Source: Pelagihabitans sp963710535
GTDB lineage: Bacteria > Bacteroidota > Bacteroidia > Flavobacteriales > Flavobacteriaceae
Reading direction: 5' to 3'
Length of the DNA: 64,000 bases
Assembly: GCA_963710535.1 (NCBI GenBank)
Contig: CAVQAW010000010.1
Coordinates: forward strand, 744,001-808,000
Part shown: in pieces, positions 15,860 through 25,394 of the stretch
How positions within the stretch are numbered: position 1 is the first letter of the stretch
How the letters are laid out: the number at the start of each line of letters is the position of its first letter
The notes under the pieces: generated by a model
Seen by the model: the letters and a program-made list of their open reading frames with translations, nothing else
What the model was told of the DNA's origin: nothing
Database searches by the model: none
Program-made: the position numbers and the translations under genes

Positions 15860-16657
15860 TCAATCTTTCTTGACACTGAGCACCAAAACGGGTATGGGCA
15901 AGTAAAATTCCGATTTTAAAATGGTATTCTTTTCCCATAGCTTGTTGAAAAATCCCCGCTTTCTTCGAAACACGCAAAGCAGGTCGGGATGGTGTGCCCG
16001 GAAGTGTTCCAAAACTCCCAAATAAGTGGTCGGGTTTTCGGTAATGGTGAGCCTGGTACTGATGTCCATAAGGGCGGTATCGATCTTTAAGTCATCGTCG
16101 GTATAGCCCGGCGTTTTCACCAAAAGCAGGTTTACTTCGGCCCCGAATTTTTTCTTGATATCGATCAGGGGATTCAAAATTCGCGACCGTTTCAAGACCC
16201 CCGACTTAAAAGCGGTCAAAATTTGGCGCAATGGGGTGAGCGTGGTGCCTTTTGGAACGATCAATGTTGGGATGTTGGTTCTTTTGATGATTTTCCCGGA
16301 GGTATACCCCAGATAGAGCTCCTCCTGAATGTCATTGCTCCTTGGCGACATGATGATCAGATCGATGCCCAATTCCCTGTCTATTTCCTTCAATCCATCA
16401 ACAATATCGCCTTTGTAGGTCGCGATTTTTATGGGGACATCTTTGGCATCGATCTTATCGATTACCTCCTTCATATGTTCCTTACTGCTTTCCGATATGA
16501 TTTCAGTGATATTGGCCAAACTGCCGGCCTTTGGACTTACGCTGAACACTTCCATCACATAAATGGTACTGGAAAAGGCTTTTGCGAAATCGACCGCATA
16601 TTGTAAAGTGGCATGCGATTCGGGATTGGAGCCAATAGGTACGAGGATGTTTTTCAT
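15860..16657 (-). CDS. Universal stress protein, two Usp domains
   Basis: The 265-aa protein holds two tandem Usp folds. The first (1-140) starts 'MKNILVPIGSNPESHATLQY' and has the usual 'IIMSPRS…' and 'TNIPTLIVPKG' strands. The second (~145-265) ends 'LPIPVLVLSVKKD'. The Gly-rich ATP-binding loop of UspA-type proteins is poor in the first domain, so nucleotide binding is uncertain. It is cytoplasmic and presumably stress-related. It is the first intact core gene after the tRNA and is divergent from the GNAT gene. Confidence 0.85.
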   Translation of the reverse strand: MKNILVPIGSNPESHATLQYAVDFAKAFSSTIYVMEVFSVSPKAGSLANITEIISESSKEHMKEVIDKIDAKDVPIKIATYKGDIVDGLKEIDRELGIDLIIMSPRSNDIQEELYLGYTSGKIIKRTNIPTLIVPKGTTLTPLRQILTAFKSGVLKRSRILNPLIDIKKKFGAEVNLLLVKTPGYTDDDLKIDTALMDISTRLTITENPTTYLGVLEHFRAHHPDLLCVFRRKRGFFNKLWEKNTILKSEFYLPIPVLVLSVKKD

Positions 16658-16746
16658 TGATAAGAATTATTTATAGTATTGGTCAGCGGCCATGCGACAA
16701 TTGATTATAACAATGCCCTCACGGCTTTCAATGGCGTTTCAAGGCC

Positions 16747-16754
16747 TACATTTG
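16747..16754 (+). promoter_or_regulatory. Bacteroidota -7 box (TACATTTG)
   Basis: TACATTTG matches the Bacteroidota TAnnTTTG consensus and lies about 36-42 bp before the GNAT start, in the divergent gap. Confidence 0.5.
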
Positions 16755-16789
16755 TCGAATTATACCCTAAATTTACAACATAATTTTAT

Positions 16790-17296
16790 GTGTCGATGAT
16801 TCGAAGGGCAAAGATATCGGAAATACCGGATATTTTAAAATTGGCCAAAGCTTGTGCCGAAGCCATGATCGATAAGGGCATTTATCAATGGAACGAACAC
16901 TATCCATCGCGATCGGCCTTTGAAAAAGACGAACGGGAAAAATCGCTCTACGTACAGATCATCGATGGCCAAATGGTAGGTACCGTGGTGATTTCCAACC
17001 AAATGGACCAAGAATATGTTTCCGTATCATGGCTCAGCCCGAGCAAGAACAACATTTATATTCACCGGCTTGCCGTCCTGCCCGAACATCAAGGCAAAGG
17101 TTATGCCCAGCGCATGATGGATTTTGCGGAGCGCTATGCCAGGGATAAGGGCTATACTTCGGTGCGCCTAGACACCTTTAGTCAAAACCGCAGAAACCAG
17201 GTTTTTTACGAAACACGTGGCTATCAAAAATTGGGAGATATTTACTTTCCCAAACAAAGCGAACACCCGTTCCATTGCTATGAACTGCTGCTATAA
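16790..17296 (+). CDS. GNAT N-acetyltransferase
   Basis: The ~168-aa protein is a single GNAT domain. The acetyl-CoA loop is clear ('IHRLAVLPEHQGKGYAQRMM', Q-G-K-G-x-A), preceded by 'GQMVGTVVIS' and followed by 'SVRLDTFSQNRRNQVFYETR', where the Asn/Tyr region binds the pantetheine arm. The substrate cannot be predicted. The start may be GTG 16790 or ATG 16796, two codons later; the ATG seems more natural. It is 12 bp before the MATE gene and probably co-transcribed. Confidence 0.85.
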   Translation: MSMIRRAKISEIPDILKLAKACAEAMIDKGIYQWNEHYPSRSAFEKDEREKSLYVQIIDGQMVGTVVISNQMDQEYVSVSWLSPSKNNIYIHRLAVLPEHQGKGYAQRMMDFAERYARDKGYTSVRLDTFSQNRRNQVFYETRGYQKLGDIYFPKQSEHPFHCYELLL

Positions 17297-17307
17297 TCGC
17301 GATTTTA

Positions 17308-18642
17308 TTGAAAACGGCCATCACCTTTAGGAACATCAACAGAATTGCCATTCCGGCGACCATTGCCGGTATTGCGGAACCTGTACTCTCCTTGACCGAT
17401 ACCGCCATCGTGGGCAATATTCCCGTAAATGGACTCGAATCGTTGGCCGCGGCGGGCATCGTGGGCTCTTTCCTTTCCATGTTGATCTGGATCCTGGGAC
17501 AGACCCAGAGCGCGATTTCGGCCATCATGTCACAATACCTCGGGGCAGGCCGACTGGAAGAGGTGCGCTCCTTGCCGGCCCAAGCCATTGTCTTGAACAT
17601 CGCCTTGAGCTTTGTGGTCCTGTTCTCCACGGTCTTCTTTATCGAGGAAATTTTCGTGATGATGAAGGCTTCAGGTAAAATTCTCGACTATTGTATTTCC
17701 TACTACAGTATCCGTATTTGGGGATTTCCACTGAGCCTTTTCACCTTCGCCATTTTTGGAATTTTTAAAGGGCTCCAGAACACTTTTTGGCCCATGGTGA
17801 TTGCCATTACAGGCGCCTTGCTCAATGTGGGACTCGACTTTGCCCTGGTGTATGGCATCGATGGATTGGTACCTGCCCTTTATTTGGAAGGGGCCGCCTG
17901 GGCGAGCCTTATCGCCCAAACCGTGATGGCGGTGATGGCCTTTGTGCTGTTGCTTCGCAAAACCGATATCAGTTTAAGGCTTCAGGCCCAACTGCACCCC
18001 GAGTTGGGACGACTTGTGGGCATGAGCCTCAATCTTTTTGTGCGCTCCTTTGCCTTGAACACCGCGCTGGTACTTTCGGTCAGGGAGGCCACAGGATTGG
18101 GCGACCACTACATCGGTGCCCATACCATAGCCATCAATCTTTGGCTGTTTGCGGCCTTTTTTATCGACGGGTATGGTACCGCCGGCAATGTCATGGGGGG
18201 ACGGCTTTTGGGGGCAAAGGATTATACTGCCCTCTGGGAACTTGCCAAAAAGATCGTGGTCTATGGGTTGGCGGTAAGCCTTATGATGATGCTTGGTGGC
18301 GCATTGCTATATGGCCAGATCGGACGACTGTTCTCCCATGATCAGCAGGTGCTGCTAAGTTTTGGGAGTATCTTTTTCATCCTCTTGCTGGCCCTCCCCA
18401 TCAACACCGTTGCCTTCGTTTTGGATGGCCTTTTCAAGGGATTGGGCGAGATGAAGTTTTTAAGGAACCTGCTGCTCATGGCCACTTTTTTGGGTTTTGT
18501 GCCCGTCATCTATCTTGGAAAATACTTCGATTGGCAACTGTATGGAATCTGGGCGGCCTTTACCGTTTGGATGTCGATACGGGCCGGCGCCCTGGTCTGG
18601 AAGTTTAGGAGAAAGTTTCGGCCACTCGTGCAAAACGTTTAA
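17308..18642 (+). CDS. MATE-family efflux transporter (DinF type)
   Basis: The 444-aa protein has about 12 transmembrane segments and the repeated MATE signature: 'ATIAGIAEPVLSLTDTAIVG' at the N-terminus and 'FALNTALVLSVREATGLGD' in the second half. These proteins export drugs or metabolites using Na+ or H+. The start is a TTG (17308), with no ATG nearby. It follows the GNAT gene closely and precedes a crotonase gene, but a shared role is not obvious. Confidence 0.88.
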   Translation: MKTAITFRNINRIAIPATIAGIAEPVLSLTDTAIVGNIPVNGLESLAAAGIVGSFLSMLIWILGQTQSAISAIMSQYLGAGRLEEVRSLPAQAIVLNIALSFVVLFSTVFFIEEIFVMMKASGKILDYCISYYSIRIWGFPLSLFTFAIFGIFKGLQNTFWPMVIAITGALLNVGLDFALVYGIDGLVPALYLEGAAWASLIAQTVMAVMAFVLLLRKTDISLRLQAQLHPELGRLVGMSLNLFVRSFALNTALVLSVREATGLGDHYIGAHTIAINLWLFAAFFIDGYGTAGNVMGGRLLGAKDYTALWELAKKIVVYGLAVSLMMMLGGALLYGQIGRLFSHDQQVLLSFGSIFFILLLALPINTVAFVLDGLFKGLGEMKFLRNLLLMATFLGFVPVIYLGKYFDWQLYGIWAAFTVWMSIRAGALVWKFRRKFRPLVQNV

Positions 18643-18663
18643 TTTTGGACAAAACGAGCTAAG

Positions 18664-19431
18664 ATGGGTACCACTAGGGAAAATGGAAGCCTTTACACCA
18701 AAATAGAGGGCAAAACGGCCTTTGTAGAATTCGGACATCCGGCAGGAAATTCCTTTGTGGCCGAACTTCTAGATCGGCTGACCGCTGAATTTGAACGGCT
18801 TTCCGAAAATGAGGCCATCCAGGTCATCGTACTTCGATCGGAAGGCAACCGGGCTTTTTGTGGCGGGGCCTCCTTCGATGAATTGTTGGCCATCGAAAAT
18901 TTCGAGCAGGGGAAACTGTTTTTTAGCGGGTTTGCCAATGTCATCAATGCCATGCGCAATTGCAATAAGATCATCGTTGGCAGGGTACAGGGCAAAACGG
19001 TGGGCGGCGGTGTAGGGTTGGCAGCGGCCTGCGACTACGTTTTTGCTTCGGTCGACGCGGCGATTCGCCTCTCGGAACTCACCATCGGCATCGCACCCCT
19101 GGTGATTGCTCCGGCCGTGGAACGAAAAATGGGAAAGGCAGCACTCTCTGAAATGTCGCTGTCGCCCACGGTATGGAAAAATGCCTATTGGGCCCAGGAA
19201 AGGGGATTGTTCTCCAAAGTATACGATACCATGGCTGAGCTCGACAAAGACCTGATGTTCTATGTTGCTGAGCTTGCCGCATACAATCCCATGGCACTCA
19301 AGGCATGGAGAAAGGTTTTATGGGAAGGAACCGAACATTGGGGCCAGCTCTTGACGGAAAGGGCCGCCATCACCGGACAGTTGGCGCTTTCGGAATTCAC
19401 TAAAAATGCCCTTGGTAAGTTTAAAAAATAA
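18664..19431 (+). CDS. Enoyl-CoA hydratase/isomerase family protein
   Basis: The 255-aa protein has the crotonase fold. The oxyanion-hole segments are 'RAFCGGASFDELLAI' and 'KTVGGGVGLAAACDYVFAS', and a Glu stands at 'LSELTIGIAP'. The second catalytic acid of classical hydratases is not evident in 'PLVIAPAVERKMG', so isomerase or another acyl-CoA reaction is possible. It is cytoplasmic. It starts 22 bp after the MATE gene on the same strand. Confidence 0.85.
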   Translation: MGTTRENGSLYTKIEGKTAFVEFGHPAGNSFVAELLDRLTAEFERLSENEAIQVIVLRSEGNRAFCGGASFDELLAIENFEQGKLFFSGFANVINAMRNCNKIIVGRVQGKTVGGGVGLAAACDYVFASVDAAIRLSELTIGIAPLVIAPAVERKMGKAALSEMSLSPTVWKNAYWAQERGLFSKVYDTMAELDKDLMFYVAELAAYNPMALKAWRKVLWEGTEHWGQLLTERAAITGQLALSEFTKNALGKFKK

Positions 19432-19471
19432 TGATTTCCAAATATTGGCGTTCTATCACAAAAGATAACTC

Positions 19472-19585
19472 ATGAAAATATTGGATTTCTTAAATGGCAA
19501 TTTGGTATTCCCGCTAGTCGCCCTTCTGCTGCTGGCGATCTATTTTATCAATCGGGTACGCACGAGAAAAAAATTTAAAAGATAA
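19472..19585 (+). CDS. 37-aa single-pass membrane peptide
   Basis: ATG 19472 opens 37 codons: MKILDFLNGN, one hydrophobic helix (about residues 11-26, LVFPLVALLLLAIYFI), and a strongly basic tail (RVRTRKKFKR). The pattern is that of a small inner-membrane protein with its C-terminus inside the cell. It lies 40 bp after the crotonase gene. No family recognised. Confidence 0.55.
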   Translation: MKILDFLNGNLVFPLVALLLLAIYFINRVRTRKKFKR

Positions 19586-19716
19586 AGAACCTTGTCGGGG
19601 TCTATGGAAACAGCGTCCCTTACCAAGCTTAAGTTCCTGGGCACGTGATGGGCTTTAAATAGGCCATGCTATGGGCAAAGTCAGTAAAAAGGAGGGTTTT
19701 CGTTTTAAAGAATTCC

Positions 19717-19724
19717 TACCTTTG
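19717..19724 (+). promoter_or_regulatory. Bacteroidota -7 box (TACCTTTG) before queD
   Basis: TACCTTTG matches TAnnTTTG exactly. It ends 17 bp before the queD ATG, giving a short leader. A T-rich -33 region (TTTTCG) lies 17-20 bp upstream. Confidence 0.6.
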
Positions 19725-19741
19725 CCCTGCAAATAGAAATT

Positions 19742-20197
19742 ATGGGCAACATAAGAATCACCAAACAGTTCAGTTTCGAAACGGGCCATGCCCTCTATGG
19801 CTATGACGGCAAGTGCCGGAACGTGCATGGGCACAGCTACAAACTTTCAGTCACCGTAATAGGGCAGCCCATTGAAGATACTTCACACGTAAAATTGGGA
19901 ATGGTCATCGATTTTGGCGACCTCAAGAAAATCGTGAAAGAAGAAATTGTGGATGAATTCGACCATGCCACGGTTTTCAACAAAAATACGCCCCACGTAG
20001 AGCTGGCCAAAGAACTCAGCGACCGAGGCCACAAGGTGATCCTGGCCCACTACCAACCAACCAGCGAGAACATGGTGGTCGATTTCGCCCAAAAAATCAT
20101 GGCGCGGTTACCGAAAAACATCAGTTTGCATTCCTTAAAACTTCAAGAAACGGAGACCTCCTATGCAGAGTGGTTTGCCTCCGACAATAATTCTTAA
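19742..20197 (+). CDS. queD: 6-pyruvoyl-tetrahydropterin synthase family / 6-carboxytetrahydropterin synthase
   Basis: The 151-aa protein has the PTPS zinc site: His16 in 'FETGHAL', and His29 and His31 in 'VHGHSY'. The catalytic Cys25 is in 'GKCRNVHG', with a conserved Glu near the end ('LQETETSYAEW'). QueD makes 6-carboxytetrahydropterin from dihydroneopterin triphosphate for queuosine; other PTPS members act in pterin synthesis. No other queuosine gene is in the window, so the symbol is by family. It is followed 83 bp later by lpxH. Confidence 0.85.
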   Translation: MGNIRITKQFSFETGHALYGYDGKCRNVHGHSYKLSVTVIGQPIEDTSHVKLGMVIDFGDLKKIVKEEIVDEFDHATVFNKNTPHVELAKELSDRGHKVILAHYQPTSENMVVDFAQKIMARLPKNISLHSLKLQETETSYAEWFASDNNS

Positions 20198-20280
20198 CGC
20201 CCTAGGGGATTGGGCCAAAAATACGCTTGCTTGGATTTATGGCAAGGCGCGCTGGGCTTTTTCCTTATCTTTATCCCCAT

Positions 20281-21051
20281 ATGCAATCGATCGTCATCCC
20301 AGCGGGAAAGAAAGTTTATTTCGCAAGCGACAACCATCTGGGCGCACCCAGCTTCAAGGAAAGTCTGCCGCGCGAAAAAAAGTTCGTGGCCTGGCTCGAC
20401 ACCATAAAAAGTGACGCTGCAGCGCTCTTCCTATTGGGCGATCTTTTCGATTTTTGGATGGAATACAAGACCGTGGTCCCAAAAGGGTTTACACGTACCT
20501 TGGGGAAATTGGCCGAATTATCGGATGCCGGAATCCCCATCTACTATTTTGTCGGCAACCATGACCTTTGGATGAACGGATATTTCGAAGAAGAACTCAA
20601 CATACCGGTGTTCCATCGGCCCCAACAGTTCACGATCAATGGTAAGTTGTTCTTTATCGGGCATGGTGACGGACTTGGTCCGCAGGACAAGGGCTATAAA
20701 CGCATGAAAAAAGTTTTTACCAATCCTTTGGCAAAATGGTTTTTCAGGTGGCTGCACCCCGACTGGGGCGTTCGATTGGCCCAATATTTTTCAGTGAAGA
20801 ACAAATTGATCTCGGGGGACGACGACATCAAATTTTTGGGTGAAGAAAAGGAATGGCTGGTACAATATGCCAAACGGAAATTGGAAGACCGTCATTTCGA
20901 TTATTTTCTTTTCGGGCATCGGCACCTTCCCTTGAACATCGACTTGAACGAGAAGTCGACCTATATCAACCTGGGTGATTGGATTACCTACTTTACCTAT
21001 GCCGTTTTCGATGGGGATAGCATTTCCCTGGAGAAATATACCGTCAGTTAG
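20281..21051 (+). CDS. lpxH: UDP-2,3-diacylglucosamine diphosphatase
   Basis: The 256-aa calcineurin-type metallophosphoesterase shows all metal motifs: 'ASDNHLG', 'GDLFDFW', 'GNHDLW', 'IGHGDGLG' and 'FGHRHLP'. The DNHLG/GDLFDFW combination is that of LpxH, which cleaves UDP-2,3-diacylglucosamine to lipid X in lipid A synthesis at the inner membrane. I start at ATG 20281 because the protein then begins just before the first strand; a longer frame adds 18 unrelated residues. Its stop overlaps the end of the convergent MFS gene by 8 bp. Confidence 0.88.
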   Translation: MQSIVIPAGKKVYFASDNHLGAPSFKESLPREKKFVAWLDTIKSDAAALFLLGDLFDFWMEYKTVVPKGFTRTLGKLAELSDAGIPIYYFVGNHDLWMNGYFEEELNIPVFHRPQQFTINGKLFFIGHGDGLGPQDKGYKRMKKVFTNPLAKWFFRWLHPDWGVRLAQYFSVKNKLISGDDDIKFLGEEKEWLVQYAKRKLEDRHFDYFLFGHRHLPLNIDLNEKSTYINLGDWITYFTYAVFDGDSISLEKYTVS

Positions 21052-22303
21052 CCGTCTCGTGCAGTTCCACATCTTTTTGAAGGTCCAGTTTTCTAAAACT
21101 GGGCGAGAAGATGGCCGTCAAGCCTACCGTGGCCAAGGTCATACAGCCTCCGAAAACCACCGCGACCACGGTACCCATGTACTTAGCGGTTAGGCCACTT
21201 TCAAAGGCGCCGAGTTCGTTGGAGGAACCCACGAACATCGAATTTACCGAAGCTACCCTGCCCCTCATGTGATCCGGGGTCTTCAATTGTAAAATGGTTT
21301 GTCGGATGACCATGGAAATTCCGTCCACGGCCCCGCTCAAAAACAGGGCGATCACCGACAACCAGAATATGGTGGACAGTCCGAAAACGATCATGCAGAT
21401 TCCGAAAGCGAAAACCGCCAAAAGCAGTTTCTTCCCCGCAGACCTGTGCAAAGGAAATCGGGTAGACCCCACCATGGTCAAGGCGGCACCGACGGCAGGC
21501 GCGGCCCTTAAAATGCCGAATCCTTCGGCCCCTACTTGCAAAATATCCTGGGCATAGATCGGCAAAAGCGCCACGGCACCGCCAAAGAGCACAGCGATCA
21601 TGTCGAGGGTAAGGGCGCCCAAAATGGCCTTGTTGCCAAAAACAAAACGCAGGCCTTCCTTAAGGCTGTCGATGACGGCTTCTCCCAATTTCGGATTTAA
21701 AATGGGTTTTCTGGAAATTTGCAATAAAGCGATAAGCGCCATCAAGGAAAAGAAAAAGACCAGGCACATCGACCAATGTACCCCGATCCATCCAATCGAA
21801 AATCCCGCCAAGGCCGGCCCCATCACCGAGGCCAATTGCCAGGTCGTACTGCTCCAAGTAGCAGCATTCGGATATACTTTTTTCGGCACGATCAAGGCCA
21901 ATAAGGAAAATACGGTAGGCCCCAAAAACGCCCTAACGATTCCCCCGATGAATACGAGCAAATAAATGGAATAAAGGATCGTTTTGGTTTCGGCCTGGGC
22001 CACCACTGAAGGCAGGCTAATGATGAACAATCCCAAGCTGATGACCGAAAACCCAAAAATACATTTGACCAAGAGGTTGCGCTTCTCGTTTTGATCAACG
22101 ATATGGCCCGCGAAAAGGGCCATCACAATCGCCGGAATAATTTCCATGAGTCCGATCAATCCCAATGATAGCGGGTCTTTTGTCAATGAATACACCTGCC
22201 ATTCGATGACTATGAACTGCATGGACCAAGCAAAGACCATGGCAAAACGCACCCCCAGAAAAACATTGAATTCTTTAAAGCGCAAAGCGGCATATGGATC
22301 CAT
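21044..22303 (-). CDS. MFS transporter
   Basis: The 419-aa protein has about 12 transmembrane segments and MFS loop features between TM2 and TM3 ('GHIVDQNEKRNLLVK'). Overall it resembles the enterobactin-exporter (EntS)-like group ('FAWSMQFIVIEWQVYSLTKD', 'DGISMVIRQTILQLKTPDHM'). The substrate is unknown; export is likely for this group. It is convergent with lpxH and divergent from nothing nearby. Confidence 0.85.
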   Translation of the reverse strand: MDPYAALRFKEFNVFLGVRFAMVFAWSMQFIVIEWQVYSLTKDPLSLGLIGLMEIIPAIVMALFAGHIVDQNEKRNLLVKCIFGFSVISLGLFIISLPSVVAQAETKTILYSIYLLVFIGGIVRAFLGPTVFSLLALIVPKKVYPNAATWSSTTWQLASVMGPALAGFSIGWIGVHWSMCLVFFFSLMALIALLQISRKPILNPKLGEAVIDSLKEGLRFVFGNKAILGALTLDMIAVLFGGAVALLPIYAQDILQVGAEGFGILRAAPAVGAALTMVGSTRFPLHRSAGKKLLLAVFAFGICMIVFGLSTIFWLSVIALFLSGAVDGISMVIRQTILQLKTPDHMRGRVASVNSMFVGSSNELGAFESGLTAKYMGTVVAVVFGGCMTLATVGLTAIFSPSFRKLDLQKDVELHETAN

Positions 22304-22445
22304 AGTGGTTGCCCGTAAAAAATAAGTGCCAAAGATATTATTATATCATCTTGCATGGCCTTAATGCTAGAAATAAATCAATATTCGATGTTGGTCCCTG
22401 CCAACCAAGAAGAATCCTCGCGAAGGTTTCGTTGGCGAGAATCGA

Positions 22446-24137
22446 TTACTTCCGGAGGTCCTTGATCTTGAGCTGGATGCTGAGATTCCCCTGCCATTCA
22501 TTTTCCTCAAGGGTATACAGTGCACTAAAGGTTTTTTTTTCTGAAACGAGTTCGATCTTATCGCCCAAATTGAAACCGATGCCCCCAAATGGGCCATATC
22601 CATGCTGTGTCAAGGAAACCTTCAAATGCGCTCCGTTTTCACCAACCTGTTTGGCATAACCCGTATCGGCCAATTGTTCCGTCATGAAAACCGGGGTCAT
22701 GTTGCCTGGGCCGAATGGGGCAAATTGCTGTAGGATCCTCAGCAATTTCGGATTGATTTGATCGAAGCCGATCAGCGCATCGGCCGTGAGTTCGGGAATC
22801 AATAAATTGGGGTCGATGCTTTCTGAAACCACCTGCTCGAACCGTGATTTGAAGGCCTCATATTGTTCTTCCAACAGGGTAAGGCCCGCGGCGTACTTAT
22901 GCCCTCCAAACTGTTCGATGCAGTCGGAACAGCCTTCAAGGGCATGGTACACATCGAACCCTTTCACCGAACGTGCGGAAGCCGCCAATTTGTTGCCGCT
23001 TTTCGTAAAAACGAGGGTCGGCCTGTAATAGGTTTCCGTTAATCGGGAAGCCACGATGCCGATGACCCCTTTGTGCCAGGTATCTTTATAGACCACTGAG
23101 GTAAACCGGTCTTCTTCCTTGTTTTGCTCGATCTGGCCCAGCGCTTCCAAGGTTATTTCCTGATCTAAGTTCCTTCTATCTGTATTGAACTGTTCAATCT
23201 CTTTGGCAATGCTTTTTGCAATGTCGCCGTCCGTGGCCGTAAGGAGGTTCACCGCATATTGCCCATGTTCCATTCGTCCGGCGGCATTGATTCTCGGAGC
23301 GATGATAAAGACCACATCGGTTATGCTGAGTTCACTTTTGTTGATTTGGTCGATGATGGCCTGGATGCCGGCCCTGGGGCTCGCATTGATCACCTGCAGG
23401 CCAAAATGGGCCAGTATGCGATTCTCCCCGGTTATGGGAACGATATCTGCCCCGATGGCCGTGGCCACCAGATCGAGATATGGTGTTAAGGCATCGATGC
23501 CCACCCCTTGTCGTGATGCCAAGGCCTGGATCAATTTAAAGCCCACCCCGCAGCCACAGAGTTCATCATAAGGATAGTGGCAATCTTCCCTTTTGGGGTC
23601 CAGTACTGCAATCGCATCGGGTAGTTGGGGCCCCGGTCTATGGTGGTCGCAAATGATAAAGTCAATGCACTTTTTCTTGGCATAATCGACCTTTTCAAGC
23701 GCCTTTATCCCGCAATCAAGGGCAATGATCAATGAAAAGGAATTGTCTTCCGCAAAATCGATGCCCTGATGGGAAATACCATATCCTTCGGAATACCGAT
23801 CGGGGATATAGGTTGCGACGTTGGGATAATATTGCAACAGATAGGAGGAAACCAAAGCGACTGCGGTGGTTCCGTCAACATCATAGTCCCCATATACCAA
23901 TATGTTCTCCTGCTTGGCGATAGCCGATTCGATACGGGCCACGGCCAGATCCATATCCTTCATTAAAAAAGGGTCGTGCAAATGGGCCAATTGGGGCCGA
24001 AAAAACATTTTTGCCTCATCGTAGTTGTTGATCCCCCGCTGCAAAAGCAATTGGGCGACCAGCGCATCAACCTTGAGGGCTTCGGCCAATTGGTCGATCC
24101 GTTGTTGTTCCGGTCTTGGTTTGAGTGTCCATCGCAT
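22446..24137 (-). CDS. recJ: Single-stranded-DNA-specific exonuclease RecJ
   Basis: The 563-aa protein carries the DHH phosphoesterase motifs in order: 'VYGDYDVDGTTA', 'ALDCGI', 'IICDHHRPG', then the DHHA1 region with 'GGHKYAAGLTL' and a C-terminal OB-fold. RecJ digests single-stranded DNA 5'-3' in recombination and mismatch repair. The start ATG 24137 gives MRWTLKP, the usual N-terminus; a GTG four codons upstream is less likely. Length is normal for the family. Confidence 0.93.
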   Translation of the reverse strand: MRWTLKPRPEQQRIDQLAEALKVDALVAQLLLQRGINNYDEAKMFFRPQLAHLHDPFLMKDMDLAVARIESAIAKQENILVYGDYDVDGTTAVALVSSYLLQYYPNVATYIPDRYSEGYGISHQGIDFAEDNSFSLIIALDCGIKALEKVDYAKKKCIDFIICDHHRPGPQLPDAIAVLDPKREDCHYPYDELCGCGVGFKLIQALASRQGVGIDALTPYLDLVATAIGADIVPITGENRILAHFGLQVINASPRAGIQAIIDQINKSELSITDVVFIIAPRINAAGRMEHGQYAVNLLTATDGDIAKSIAKEIEQFNTDRRNLDQEITLEALGQIEQNKEEDRFTSVVYKDTWHKGVIGIVASRLTETYYRPTLVFTKSGNKLAASARSVKGFDVYHALEGCSDCIEQFGGHKYAAGLTLLEEQYEAFKSRFEQVVSESIDPNLLIPELTADALIGFDQINPKLLRILQQFAPFGPGNMTPVFMTEQLADTGYAKQVGENGAHLKVSLTQHGYGPFGGIGFNLGDKIELVSEKKTFSALYTLEENEWQGNLSIQLKIKDLRK

Positions 24138-24243
24138 ACTATCCCACACTTATCGTTAACTCCGACGGGAGGTGTGTATTTACTGAAATACCGCCGTGAA
24201 GTTCTGGCCAAAAGTCAAGGGCCGGCATCCTTGGCGGAAAATG

Positions 24244-24672
24244 TTATTGGTGGTGAAAAATCGTCTTGATCTCGAGCTTGGCGAAATGTCTGAACATCTC
24301 CATCACTCCGCAATACTTTTCAACCGATAGGTCGACCGCCCTTTTGAGCTTGTCTTCGTTTAGGTTGGCCCCATGAAAATGGAATTCAACCACTACCTTA
24401 TCATAATATTTGGGGTGTTCGTCGGTCAGTTGGGCAATGGTCTCTATATGGAAGTTTTCGACCTCCAACTTCATTTTTTTGATAAGGCCGGCCACGTCCA
24501 ATCCAGAACATCCTGCCATGGAAGAAAGCATCAATGCCTTGGGACGAAAACCATTGCCCTCGCCCCCGTCTTCAGGGCCTGCATCAATTTTTAAGGTCAA
24601 TCCGGAAGGATTGGTGCTCTCGAAGGCCATTTTGCCCAGCCATTTGGTCGTGATATGATTTGTGGTCCCCAT
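24244..24672 (-). CDS. OsmC-family protein
   Basis: The 142-aa protein has the OsmC/Ohr fold with both redox cysteines: Cys55 in 'SMAGCSGLDV' and Cys121 in 'EKYCGVM'. OsmC proteins reduce organic hydroperoxides in the cytoplasm. The short YhfA-like form without an extra domain is seen here. It is divergent from the AhpD-like gene (74 bp gap), so the two may be a peroxide-response pair. Confidence 0.85.
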   Translation of the reverse strand: MGTTNHITTKWLGKMAFESTNPSGLTLKIDAGPEDGGEGNGFRPKALMLSSMAGCSGLDVAGLIKKMKLEVENFHIETIAQLTDEHPKYYDKVVVEFHFHGANLNEDKLKRAVDLSVEKYCGVMEMFRHFAKLEIKTIFHHQ

Positions 24673-24745
24673 TATTTTTTGTTTCTTGTTAGCATCATCA
24701 TTTCAGTTTCAAAAGTAGCATAAAACCCGGTAAAAACATTACAGT

Positions 24746-25348
24746 ATGCCTTTAGTAAATCCGCTTCCTTCAGACCACGATGCCGAAACCAAAGAATTAT
24801 CGCGCTTCTTTAACGAGACCCTTGGTTTTTGCCCGAATTCGGTACTCACCATGCAGCACCGGCCGGCAATTTCAAAAGCTTTTATCAACCTCAACAAAGC
24901 GGTCATGGCCAATGAGGGCAGGGTGACTTCCGCCCTGAAAAGAATGATCGCCTGGGTAAGCAGTAACGCCAGCGGCTGCCGATATTGCCAGGCCCATGCC
25001 ATTAGGGCAGCCGAACGCTACGGGGCGGAACAGGAACAGCTCGACCATATTTGGGAATACCGCACCCATGGGTCATTTTCGGAGGCGGAAAGGGCCGCCT
25101 TGGACTTTTCGCTCTTGGCCTCCCAGGTGCCCAACGGGGTGAACGCAGAGATCAAGGAACGCTTGTACCGCCATTGGAACGAAGGGGAAATCGTTGAAAT
25201 GTTGGGCGTTATCGCGTTATTCGGCTATTTGAACCGATGGAACGATTCCATGGGCACCGATATCGAAGATGGCGCGGTTGAAAGCGGGGTACAGTACCTG
25301 GGGAAACACGGCTGGGAAAAAGGGAAACATGGTGGGGGCGTATATTGA
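24746..25348 (+). CDS. Carboxymuconolactone decarboxylase/AhpD-like protein
   Basis: The 200-aa all-helical protein has the CMD/AhpD motif 'GCRYCQAHA' (Cys78-x-x-Cys81, His84), the redox centre of AhpD-type peroxidase partners. The chain is of the peroxidase-related-enzyme length rather than the short CMD form. It is divergent from the OsmC gene. A role in peroxide reduction is inferred from the motif and neighbour. Confidence 0.82.
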   Translation: MPLVNPLPSDHDAETKELSRFFNETLGFCPNSVLTMQHRPAISKAFINLNKAVMANEGRVTSALKRMIAWVSSNASGCRYCQAHAIRAAERYGAEQEQLDHIWEYRTHGSFSEAERAALDFSLLASQVPNGVNAEIKERLYRHWNEGEIVEMLGVIALFGYLNRWNDSMGTDIEDGAVESGVQYLGKHGWEKGKHGGGVY

Positions 25349-25394
25349 TCTGCCGACCGATTTCCGACCGAGGTTTTCGGCACTCCTATACCAT